A stretch of 46,514 nucleotides of DNA. Source: an uncultured Eubacteriales bacterium (GTDB lineage: Bacteria > Bacillota > Clostridia > Oscillospirales > CAG-272). Of the stretch, positions 16,321 through 26,182 are shown piece by piece (position 1 is the first letter of the stretch; each line of letters opens with the position of its first letter). Position numbers and translations under genes: made by a program. Below the pieces are notes generated by a model, which was not told where the DNA came from, made no database searches, and was given only the letters and a program-made list of their open reading frames with translations. The DNA is taken from positions 1-46,514 of the forward strand of contig URPL01000014.1 in NCBI GenBank assembly GCA_900549725.1, given 5' to 3'.

Positions 16321-17202
16321 TTACTGCAGATCATAGTAGATTTCTTCCAGGCGGCTGTTGCCGTCGATTTCGGAGCTGGTCAGGATCAGAATCTGATATT
16401 TTCCGGTGTTCTTGATCAGGCGCATTTTCCGAATGATTACATTGCCGAGGCGGCTCCCGTAGATTTCCTGCAGCTGCTGCATTGTATATTCGGTCAGCAT
16501 GTTTTCGTTCACATCGGCAAGCAATGCGGGCGTATAGTCGTCGAAATCATGAATGCAGGGCATTTCGCAGGTAACGACAGTGCCGTCGCGCAGAACATTG
16601 ACATAGCATTCCGCGCCGCCGAGGTACCCGTTTTCACCGTACTGCGTTTCGAAAATAATCCAATAGGTTTCGCCGCGGATCAGACGCGCCTGCTGCAGCA
16701 CGAATGCGTCAAATGCATCGCCGAACAAATCCTTTGCAAAGCTTTCGGCGGCTGCCAGAGCCTCGTCTTCATTGATGAGAAAACGGGAATCCAGTCTGCT
16801 GATATAATTGTCTCGCTTGTCGTCGCTGTATTTGATACCGACAAACTTTCCGTGCGTATCATAAAGATATTCGGTATCGGTGCTGTCCTTGTAAATATCA
16901 AGGTAATCGCCGACGCTGATGTTCAGGGTCTGCTTGTACAAAAGCGGTGCGGAGGCTTCCTCTGCAACGGGAGAGACCTTTGTCTCCGCGGCAGCGGAGC
17001 GCATGCTGTACATTTCGAGCTTTTCCGATTTGTCAAGCGTTGCCTGTGTCTCGGTTTCAGCCTGCGCTTGTGTTTTCGTCTCTGCCGGCGCGGCAGGGGC
17101 GTTTTCGGTCTGTGCTGCGGGTGCGAATGCGGCTGCATAAACAGTACCGCAAATCGACAAAGCAAGTACGCATGCCAAAAGAATGAGAACCTTGTTTTTC
17201 AT
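16321..17202 (-). CDS. Secreted PepSY/YcdB-like hypothetical protein
   Basis: A 293-residue protein with a signal peptide (MKNKVLILLACVLALSICG, then VYAAAFA, possible cleavage after residue 24-26). A Gln/Ala/Glu/Thr-rich linker covers about 27-60. The folded part has pattern elements seen in PepSY/YcdB-type modules: a strand pair with YLYDTHGKFVGIKYSD, the helix INEDEALAAAESFAKDLFG, then long strands around ETYWIIFETQYG. Such modules often bind or inhibit peptidases, but the match is by pattern only. It lies 43 bases after the CHAT-like gene and 76 before a membrane-anchored protein; all three share low-complexity linkers and direction, so they probably form one operon. Confidence 0.65.
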   Translation of the reverse strand: MKNKVLILLACVLALSICGTVYAAAFAPAAQTENAPAAPAETKTQAQAETETQATLDKSEKLEMYSMRSAAAETKVSPVAEEASAPLLYKQTLNISVGDYLDIYKDSTDTEYLYDTHGKFVGIKYSDDKRDNYISRLDSRFLINEDEALAAAESFAKDLFGDAFDAFVLQQARLIRGETYWIIFETQYGENGYLGGAECYVNVLRDGTVVTCEMPCIHDFDDYTPALLADVNENMLTEYTMQQLQEIYGSRLGNVIIRKMRLIKNTGKYQILILTSSEIDGNSRLEEIYYDLQ

Positions 17203-17245
17203 TGTGATTTCTCCTTTTTGTTATAGTTTTGATGTTTGTATCAAC

Positions 17246-18295
17246 TTAAGGAGCGATTGCTCCGGTGTCACTGGTTCCGACATAAATGTCAACCATGCTG
17301 GCAAAACTGTTCGGACGCGTGTTGGAAGCCCATGTGTCGGCGGCGCCGATCGCGGCTGTGATGCTTCTGTTTTCATCTAGTTTGCTGAAGAAAGCATCTG
17401 CCCAGCCCGTGCAGAAGGTGCGATCCAGCTCATTGTACCAGCCGATTGCGCAGGATGCGCCTTTGCTCAGCGTCATCTCCACAAGATTGCCGTAGGCGCC
17501 GTGCGTATTTGCGGTGTAATCCCCAAGATAAATTGCAAGAGCGGTGTTGCTCATTGCGCCTGCGGCAAGGGCGGAAAGCCCGCGGGAATAGCTTTGGATA
17601 TTGGCATGGTTGTTTGCGCAGAGATAGGTATGCCCGATGGAGGCGGGCATGGTCATATAGCCTGCGCCCGCGGGGTTATGAATCATTACGATACGGCTGC
17701 TGGCAATGGTGGAAAACACGGCACTTGCCGAGTTGTTCAGGTAGTTGTCGGCATCGTATCCCATCGACCAGAGCGTGGATTTGATGGCGCCGGTTGCGGA
17801 GGTATCATAATCGCTGTCGGTGCTTGTGAAAATTCTGCCGACCCCCAGATCATAGGTCTTGATGCGGAAGCGGTAGTAGGTGTCGGCAGAGTAACCGCTG
17901 TCCGAGTGAATGCTGACATAGTAGGTCTTGCCGCCGACCAGACGGCATTTCATGAGCTTTTGTGAGCCGTATTGATGATCTTTTGTCATGGCGACGGCGT
18001 TGTAGGAGGAATCCAGCAGGGACAGCGTATAGCTGCAGCCGGAGGGAATATTGCCAAGCCAAATGTTTGCAAAGCAGGTTTCACTCGGCGTGAATCGCCA
18101 AAAATCAATATCGGCTGCGGAGCTTATGGTGCCGTAGTTATCATAGTCGTCATAGGTGGTATCGGCCTTGGAGGTGTCGTTGTTTGGCTCCACTTCATAT
18201 TTCGTGCCTGCGGCAAATGAAGGGAGCTGCAGGACGGCGAACAGCATAACAAGCGAAAGCAGCGCCGGGATTATGCGACGAAATTTGGAATTCAT
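17246..18295 (-). CDS. Secreted PPC-like / CHAT-like protein, probably catalytically inactive
   Basis: The start at 18295 has AAGGAG nine bases ahead; an earlier ATG at 18322 lacks one. The 349 residues begin with a signal peptide ending near LPSFAAG (about 28). Residues 34-150 look like a bacterial pre-peptidase C-terminal (PPC) beta-domain: EVEPNNDTSKADTT, DIDFWRFTP and YYVSIHSDSG. Residues 165-325 follow the order of a CHAT/caspase-like domain: VMIHNPAGAG with the candidate His206, a strand ALAIYLGDYTA where the catalytic Cys is expected but Asp259 is found, then NLVEMTLSKGASCAIGWYN and a W..AFFSKLD helix. The fold assignment is by pattern, so an alternative unknown fold is possible. It leads the three-gene exported set. 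Confidence 0.6.
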   Translation of the reverse strand: MNSKFRRIIPALLSLVMLFAVLQLPSFAAGTKYEVEPNNDTSKADTTYDDYDNYGTISSAADIDFWRFTPSETCFANIWLGNIPSGCSYTLSLLDSSYNAVAMTKDHQYGSQKLMKCRLVGGKTYYVSIHSDSGYSADTYYRFRIKTYDLGVGRIFTSTDSDYDTSATGAIKSTLWSMGYDADNYLNNSASAVFSTIASSRIVMIHNPAGAGYMTMPASIGHTYLCANNHANIQSYSRGLSALAAGAMSNTALAIYLGDYTANTHGAYGNLVEMTLSKGASCAIGWYNELDRTFCTGWADAFFSKLDENRSITAAIGAADTWASNTRPNSFASMVDIYVGTSDTGAIAP

Positions 18296-18391
18296 TGTAT
18301 CGTTCTCCTTTTTATTGTTCATTATTGTGTGACAAAACCGCTTTTTGCCACAAACGGAACGGATGCGCGGAGCTCCGAAGCAGCGGATGGC

Positions 18392-18490
18392 TCAATTGGG
18401 CGAGAGCTCCGGAAAAAAGGAGAAGGCCATTTTCCCGAATAGGAGAAAGCGCTTGCCGCAGTGCGGCACGGAATGCTTTTTGTTCATCAT
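18392..18490 (-). CDS. Possible 32-residue small protein with strong ribosome site
   Basis: GGAGG lies eight bases ahead of a double ATG (18490 and 18487) on the minus strand, opening a 32-residue frame that starts MMNKKHSVPHCGKRFLLFGK and ends before the exported-protein operon. Basic N-terminus and hydrophobic middle are visible. Such a short frame can occur by chance; only the ribosome site and location favour it. A longer minus-strand frame (18312-18656) overlaps it and has no ribosome site. Confidence 0.3.
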   Translation of the reverse strand: MMNKKHSVPHCGKRFLLFGKMAFSFFPELSPN

Positions 18491-18640
18491 CGGATCCTCC
18501 GTTCTTCTGTGCGGCAAAAGCCGCATTTTTCGAAAACCGAGAACAGATCCGAAAAGAAGCAGAGACAGCTTCCTTTTGAAAACCGGGCAATTTTTGACCG
18601 ATAAAAGCACCTTTTGCAAAAGGCAACGGCAATTTCCGGC

Positions 18641-18678
18641 GCTTTTCTGTTCTCATCTACAGGATATCACAGAAAAGC
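18641..18678. repeat. Perfect 10-bp inverted repeat with 18-base spacer
   Basis: GCTTTTCTGT at 18641-18650 and ACAGAAAAGC at 18669-18678. It lies in the roughly 1-kb stretch (18323-19319) without a convincing large gene. On the minus strand it flanks TGATATCCT, a possible extended -10, so it could be an operator ahead of the exported-protein operon. Confidence 0.5.
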
Positions 18679-19016
18679 ACACGCTTCATCACTGAATTGC
18701 CAAATATTAGTAAACGCAAATTGAATGTTTTGTCGAGAAACAGCAGATACGGTCAAAACGAAGGGAAACCGGAACCGCGTCTTTGTCCAGAAAGCGGGAA
18801 GCACGGAAAACAACGGCACATCGATTGTACAACCGTTTGTTCTCCCCACGATTTCAGTATAGCGCCAAAATGCCAAGAATGCCTGAACTTGGAAAGAACG
18901 TTTTAGATATTTTGTATAAATATATTGTGAACGGAAAAATATGGAGACGCAAGGAAGATCCATTGCATATTCCGAAAAAACCTTTGAAATGCCGCTGGAA
19001 AACAACCTGCGGTTGA

Positions 19017-19046
19017 TTGACAAATACAGTACGGCAGTGGTATACT
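19017..19046 (+). promoter_or_regulatory. Consensus-like promoter ahead of the XRE regulator
   Basis: TTGACA (19017-19022) and TATACT (19041-19046) are 18 bp apart, with TGG just before the -10 (extended -10). It points toward a small frame at 19114 and the XRE gene at 19320. Confidence 0.8.
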
Positions 19047-19113
19047 GATAAAGTAAGGGGCGGGATGGCCAACCGCGCCTTTACAAATAGGAAAGAAAGG
19101 AGGCGTTGTTTGT

Positions 19114-19173
19114 ATGATGAACCAATGGCAAAGCGGATGCTGCATATGGCGCCTCGCGATTTGGCGCGGTTGA
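19114..19173 (+). CDS. Possible leader peptide upstream of the XRE regulator
   Basis: AAAGGAGG (19096-19103) lies 10 bases before a double ATG that opens a 19-residue frame (MMNQWQSGCCIWRLAIWRG). In another frame a TTG at 19110 opens a 31-residue basic peptide ending at 19205. The ribosome site is strong but which frame, if either, is used cannot be told. It is in the transcript predicted from the promoter at 19017. Confidence 0.3.
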   Translation: MMNQWQSGCCIWRLAIWRG

Positions 19174-19251
19174 CGCAGATCAACCCAAAACCCGCCCACC
19201 TTTGAAAAATACGGGGCGGGAAAATCCCCGGCGTCATGGGCACATTCGTGT

Positions 19252-19271
19252 TTGATACCATCCGGTATCAA
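19252..19271. promoter_or_regulatory. Operator-like palindrome upstream of the XRE gene
   Basis: TTGATACC-ATCC-GGTATCAA is a perfect 8-bp dyad with a 4-base centre, 48 bases ahead of the XRE start. Small XRE regulators commonly bind such dyads near their own gene; binding here is inference. Confidence 0.55.
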
Positions 19272-19319
19272 GCAAATTCCGTTTTCACAATGGATCGGGA
19301 TGAAAGGAGTTGTGCCGAT

Positions 19320-19565
19320 ATGATACATATGCAAGATATGGGGGATCGGATCGCCGAAAGACGGCGCTCCATCGGCTGGACACAGGGACAGCTCGCACAG
19401 AAACTGGGGGTAACGCCGCAAGCCGTTTCAAAGTGGGAACGGGGGCTTGCCTGTCCGGATCTTCTGTTTTTGGATGAGCTTGCCGACGCGCTTCATTTTT
19501 CTTTTGAGGCGCTTTTGGTCGGTGTTCCTACCGGCTGTATAACGAAAGAAAACCGCTCGGCATGA
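19320..19565 (+). CDS. Small XRE-family HTH transcriptional regulator
   Basis: An 81-residue protein that is almost only a Cro/C1-type helix-turn-helix: RIAERRRSIGWTQGQLAQKL, then GVTPQAVSKWERGLACPD, residues about 9-48, followed by the usual LADALHFSFEALL helix. AAAGGAG lies ten bases ahead of the ATG at 19320; an earlier ATG at 19236 would add residues that cover the palindrome. There is no sensor domain, so it may respond only to its own level or to a partner. It is convergent with the membrane gene on the other side and divergent from the exported-protein operon. Confidence 0.85.
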   Translation: MIHMQDMGDRIAERRRSIGWTQGQLAQKLGVTPQAVSKWERGLACPDLLFLDELADALHFSFEALLVGVPTGCITKENRSA

Positions 19566-19579
19566 ACGAGCGGTTTTTC
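19549..19579 (+). terminator. Terminator overlapping the 3' end of the XRE gene
   Basis: A 10-bp stem (AAACCGCTCG / CGAGCGGTTT) with a 7-base loop is followed by a T run on the plus strand; the XRE stop codon lies in the loop. An A run on the other side makes it usable for the convergent membrane-protein transcript too. Confidence 0.85.
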
Positions 19580-19655
19580 TTATCTTTTTTGCCGGCAGGG
19601 CATATGTGATAACACAGGCCCGATTTTACGGGTATGCTTTTCGTGATACGGTGTT

Positions 19656-21029
19656 TTACCGAAGCAACCGTTTGGCTGCACCGTAAAGATCGGAAAGATG
19701 CAGATACAAAAAGAGCAGCAATGCCGCGCCGAGAATGCCCTGCACAAGCGGAAGAGGCGTTGTGTAAAAAGAAAACAGCGGAAATTCCGAAAGCCAGATG
19801 CTCGCCAGGGTGAGCGCCAACAAAACGGGGATGGGGCGGCGATGCCGGCGCAGGCGCTGTTTGTCCGTTGCAAAGGAGCAGGCGGCATCAAGCACGCTTT
19901 CAAGGCTCTCATTGCGGTACAATGGCGTTTCAGCAAAGCGGTGCAGGCGGCGAATCGCCGCAAAGCACAGGAGAAACAAAAGCACGGATGCACAGCCGGA
20001 CAGTGCGAACAAGCAGAATTGGATATTGCGCTGAAAGATCCGCTGCGGGGTCATTTGCACAAGCGAACCGATTCTTGTCCCCCACTCATCCCAAACGGAT
20101 GTGTAATACCAAAGAGAAATTCCCCACCAAACGGCGCAAAGCGCCGTCGAGATTGCAAAAAGCGCTTTTTCTTTTTTTGACGGCTTCCATGCAAAGGGCA
20201 CAATCAACTTCAGAGCTGCAAGGAGCAGCAGCGGCGTCAAAAGTTGCGGCAAAAAGCGGACTCCGTCCAAATTCCAGGGCAAAAACGGCACAAATGCCGC
20301 AAAAAAGAACACAAAGCCAAGCCCCATGCGATACCGTGTCCGGTTGCAAAAAAGCGCCTCGCCTTTTTCGGCATACAATGTATGCAGCGTTTGCGGTAAG
20401 GAACCGTCGCGCCGCAGCGCACGGACAAAACGACACATGGAAACAAAAAATGCGATGCCGATCGGCACAAAGAGCGCGCAGCTGATTCCGCTGAGCGTGG
20501 GATGCGCTTTCCGGATATCCATATAAACACCGTTGATATCCGATTCAAGATAGGAAAAGTCCCCGAGATAAACAAGCTCAGGCAGCAAAGAGAGAAAGCC
20601 TCTGCACAAAATAAACCGCACGCCGCGCCGCCGCCGTTTTTCCAAAAGTGCGGCGCTTTTTTTGTCATGGCTGAGCGTGGATACATCCGTGATGCCCTCA
20701 AAATAGTTTTTCAAAAAAGAGCAGAAGAGATATGCCTCGCCCACGGCATACAGAAATGCCAACGTCAGCGCAAGGATGCGGTCCCCGAAAAACGGGTGTG
20801 CCGTATCTCCGGAAAGATAGGAAAGCGAAAACAAAATCCGCGGCAGCGTAACCAGCGCCGCGATTCCCGCCGTGTTCCTTGCGGCGCCGAGCTTTTCATT
20901 GACAAAGGACGTGCGCAAAAACGAAAAACAGATCAAAAGCCAACCGATACAATCGGGCAAAAGGTCAACCGTGCTGACCATGGGATTGCATAAAAAAGCA
21001 ATACCCGCGATAAAAAGACCAAGCCGCAT
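19656..21029 (-). CDS. Large multi-pass membrane protein of unknown function
   Basis: A 457-residue protein with about ten hydrophobic segments, starting MRLGLFIAGIAFLCNPMVST and a DLLPDCIGWLLI segment. A basic loop (LLEKRRRRG) near residue 130 and a short cytosolic stretch near 380 suggest the inside face. I recognise no enzyme motif. Its first 40 residues resemble the start of the protein encoded just upstream (a polar Asp/Pro/Asp followed by Gly-aromatic-Leu-Leu in the second helix), so the two look like distant paralogues. The 15-base gap suggests joint translation with that gene, downstream of secA. Confidence 0.75.
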   Translation of the reverse strand: MRLGLFIAGIAFLCNPMVSTVDLLPDCIGWLLICFSFLRTSFVNEKLGAARNTAGIAALVTLPRILFSLSYLSGDTAHPFFGDRILALTLAFLYAVGEAYLFCSFLKNYFEGITDVSTLSHDKKSAALLEKRRRRGVRFILCRGFLSLLPELVYLGDFSYLESDINGVYMDIRKAHPTLSGISCALFVPIGIAFFVSMCRFVRALRRDGSLPQTLHTLYAEKGEALFCNRTRYRMGLGFVFFFAAFVPFLPWNLDGVRFLPQLLTPLLLLAALKLIVPFAWKPSKKEKALFAISTALCAVWWGISLWYYTSVWDEWGTRIGSLVQMTPQRIFQRNIQFCLFALSGCASVLLFLLCFAAIRRLHRFAETPLYRNESLESVLDAACSFATDKQRLRRHRRPIPVLLALTLASIWLSEFPLFSFYTTPLPLVQGILGAALLLFLYLHLSDLYGAAKRLLR

Positions 21030-21044
21030 GTGCCACTCCTTTGC

Positions 21045-21794
21045 TCAGCGCCGCTTGCCGCGCTTGTTTTTCCGCGTGCGCTCCATTTGGCGGCGGCGCA
21101 TTTCTTCGTTGTATGCGCGCTTTGCTTCCTCGCTTTTTTCCGCTTCGGTTTTGGGCGGTTCCTGCTTTTTCTTGCGATTCCATACGCGGTAAAGCAAATT
21201 GTTGCGCGGCGGCATATTCTCGTCTCCCGGCAGGCAGATCAACCGATAGCAGTTGAAAACACACACGATGCCAAGCAGAATCCATACATAACCGTACAGG
21301 CGCATCGGACCGTTGAAATATTTTGCAAAATCACCGAGCAATGATCCAAACAGCTGCAAAAAGAGCATGATCAGATAATAAAAAGCCGTGATGAGCAGAT
21401 TGCGCAGCGCAGCGCGGCGCAGCTTTTCGAGAGATACCTCCGTCGCCATTTCATAGATGCCGAGATACAGCGCCGCATGAAATGCAAGCACCAAAACGGA
21501 AAGCACAACGGTATAGACCGGCGTGATTTTTGCAAGTACATCAAGCGGGGTCTGTATTTTGTAAAATACGCAGGTCTTCTGAATCTGCAAAAGAAGCGTC
21601 AGCACACCGACGGGCAAAAGCGCAATATCAAGCGCCTTTGCGATGCGAAACCCGCGATTGTAGTGTCCGAGCCTGCAAAGCCCGATCAGCATCAGAATAT
21701 ACCCGACCAGATCGCAAAACGGGTCGATTGCAATGTTCTGCGCCTGCACGTTAAAAAACATCACATAGCCGATCAGTAAAATTCCAAAGCCCAT
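21045..21794 (-). CDS. Multi-pass membrane protein with basic C-terminal tail
   Basis: A 249-residue protein with about six hydrophobic segments in residues 1-190 and a strongly charged tail of about 55 residues (KKKQEPPKTEAEKSEEAKR..., ending KNKRGKRR) that should lie in the cytosol and could touch nucleic acid or the ribosome. The second helix region reads IDPFCDLVGYILMLIGL, similar to the start of the following 457-residue protein. It follows secA by 44 bases with only a small T-less hairpin between, so co-transcription with secA is possible. No known family recognised. Confidence 0.7.
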   Translation of the reverse strand: MGFGILLIGYVMFFNVQAQNIAIDPFCDLVGYILMLIGLCRLGHYNRGFRIAKALDIALLPVGVLTLLLQIQKTCVFYKIQTPLDVLAKITPVYTVVLSVLVLAFHAALYLGIYEMATEVSLEKLRRAALRNLLITAFYYLIMLFLQLFGSLLGDFAKYFNGPMRLYGYVWILLGIVCVFNCYRLICLPGDENMPPRNNLLYRVWNRKKKQEPPKTEAEKSEEAKRAYNEEMRRRQMERTRKNKRGKRR

Positions 21795-21838
21795 ACACTA
21801 TCCTCGTATCATCTTATCCTGCGCGGAGAGGCTTCGCC

Positions 21839-24592
<2,754 letters not shown>

Positions 24593-24673
24593 TCGATCTC
24601 TCCCTCTCGGCTTTTCGCCGTCAAACAGCCGCGGCAGGTGCCCGCCGCGCCGATTTCATCGCTACATTATAAC

Positions 24674-24702
24674 AGTATAGCAGAAAATTCCACCGAATGC
24701 AA
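24674..24702 (-). promoter_or_regulatory. secA promoter
   Basis: On the minus strand TTGCAT (24702-24697) and TATACT (24679-24674) are 17 bp apart, 82 bases ahead of secA. A second TATAAT follows a few bases downstream. Confidence 0.75.
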
Positions 24703-24789
24703 TCGCAATTTGTAAACAAATCGCTTTTGATGCGCCGTGGGCAAGAAAGGTTTTTTTGCGAACGGGCAGCGACAACTTGCGGAAAAAAC

Positions 24790-24818
24790 TTGCATTTTTC
24801 AAAAAGATGTGCTATACT
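24790..24818 (+). promoter_or_regulatory. pheST promoter
   Basis: TTGCAT (24790-24795) and TATACT (24813-24818) are 17 bp apart; transcription would start near 24825, at the 5' end of the T-box leader. Confidence 0.8.
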
Positions 24819-24824
24819 GTGAAA

Positions 24825-25091
24825 AGTGAGAAATGCAATGAAGAAGGCAGCCAAATCCAAGTACGCAAATCCGACAGAGAGCGCATGCCACAGGCTGAAA
24901 GCGGCGCGGTTGCGGGAGGAGGCATTTCCCTTTGGAGCAGGACGGGTGAGAGGCTTTTGTAGTCCGTCCCGGCAGCACACCGTAATCGGTGCAAAAGGAG
25001 TGTCCCGCTTTGCGGCGGGAAATGCGGGTGGTACCGCGGAGGCTTTTTTTGTCTTCGCCCCGAGCAGTCGGGGGGAAGGCTTTTTCTTTTT
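24825..25091 (+). promoter_or_regulatory. T-box riboswitch controlling pheST
   Basis: The leader shows the invariant T-box core GGGTGGTACCGCGG (25026-25039), an AGAGAG motif and a distal stem I. CCAAA (24851-24855) pairs with TTTGG (24931-24935) at the base of the specifier loop, which holds TTC (24926-24928), a phenylalanine codon, matching the genes behind it. The terminator arm is a 13-bp stem (25051-25063 with 25068-25080, one mismatch) followed by a T run to 25091. Uncharged tRNA-Phe should pair with TTC and the UGGN bulge and let transcription continue. Confidence 0.93.
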
Positions 25092-25151
25092 CCCGCGCGA
25101 AATTTTCTCGGCACACAAAAAGTCCAAACAAAAGAGAGGATGAAACAACGA

Positions 25152-26165
25152 ATGAAGGAAATGCTTTTGAAGATCAAAGAGGAGGCGCAGCAGCGCCTTT
25201 CCGATCCGAACGCGGATCTGGAAGAGCTGCGCGTGCGGTATCTTGGGAAAAAAGGAGAGCTGACCCAGCTTTTGCGCGGCATGGGAAAGGTCAGCGCCCA
25301 AGAGCGCCCCGTGATCGGGCAGCTGGCAAACGAGGTACGTGCTTCGATCGAGCAGCAGCTTTCTCAGCTCGGTGAGCGCCGCCATGCGGCAGAGCTTGCG
25401 GCAAAGCTGCGCCGTGAGACACTGGATGTAACGGAGCCGGGCAAGCCGCCGATGCTCGGCGGGCGCCACCCGCTCTCTCAGGTGGAAAAAGAGCTGTGCG
25501 ATATTTTTATCGGCATGGGCTTTACCATTGCGGAGGGGCCGGAGGTCGAATACGATTATTATAACTTCCAGGCGCTCAATATTCCGGAAAACCATCCCGC
25601 AAGAGACACGCAGGACACATTTTATATCACCGATAATATTCTTCTGCGCTCGCAGACCTCCCCCGTGCAGGCGCGCGTGATGCAGCAGCAAAAACCGCCG
25701 ATCCGCATTATCTCTCCCGGTAAGGTATACCGCTCCGATGCGGTCGATGCAACGCATTCCCCCGTGTTCCATCAGCTGGAGGGGCTTGTGGTGGACAAAG
25801 GCATCACCATGGGCGATCTCAAGGGCACGCTTGAGATCATGGCAAAGCATATGTTCGGCAGCCGCACGCGTCTGCGCTTCCGTCCGCACCATTTCCCGTT
25901 TACCGAGCCTTCCGCCGAGGTTGATGTTTCCTGCTTTGTTTGCGACGGAGAGGGTTGCCGCCTTTGCAAGGGCGAGGGCTGGATCGAAATTCTCGGCGCC
26001 GGCATGGTGCACCCGAATGTGCTGCGCGAATGCGGCATCGATCCGGAGGAGTATTCCGGCTTTGCCTTCGGCATGGGCATTGAGCGCATTTTGATGTGCA
26101 AATACAACATTGACGATATGCGGTATCTGTATGAAAACGATATTCGCTTTTTGCGTCAATTCTGA
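25152..26165 (+). CDS. pheS: Phenylalanine-tRNA ligase alpha subunit
   Basis: PheS is the catalytic alpha subunit of the alpha2-beta2 synthetase that charges tRNA-Phe. The N-terminal coiled coil (about 1-85) contains RVRYLGKKGELTQLL; class II motif 1 follows GRHPLSQV, motif 2 is around HQLEGLVVDKG and RLRFRPHHFPFTEPS, and motif 3 is GFAFGMGIERILM near residue 315. GAGAGG lies directly against the ATG at 25140 but 12 bases ahead of the ATG at 25152, so I chose the latter; the longer form would add MKQR. pheT follows after 17 bases. Expression is set by the T-box ahead. Confidence 0.96.
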   Translation: MKEMLLKIKEEAQQRLSDPNADLEELRVRYLGKKGELTQLLRGMGKVSAQERPVIGQLANEVRASIEQQLSQLGERRHAAELAAKLRRETLDVTEPGKPPMLGGRHPLSQVEKELCDIFIGMGFTIAEGPEVEYDYYNFQALNIPENHPARDTQDTFYITDNILLRSQTSPVQARVMQQQKPPIRIISPGKVYRSDAVDATHSPVFHQLEGLVVDKGITMGDLKGTLEIMAKHMFGSRTRLRFRPHHFPFTEPSAEVDVSCFVCDGEGCRLCKGEGWIEILGAGMVHPNVLRECGIDPEEYSGFAFGMGIERILMCKYNIDDMRYLYENDIRFLRQF

Positions 26166-26182
26166 GAAAGGGGAAAAAGAGA

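Noticed and set aside
18312..18656. A 114-residue minus-strand frame upstream of the exported operon
   Set aside because: No ribosome site, no recognisable pattern, and it overlaps the better-placed small frame and inverted repeat.
18903..19421. A 172-residue minus-strand frame
   Set aside because: It covers the promoter and dyad and the HTH-coding part of the XRE gene on the other strand.
24621..26159. A 512-residue minus-strand frame
   Set aside because: It is antisense to the T-box leader and pheS and has no known motif or ribosome site.
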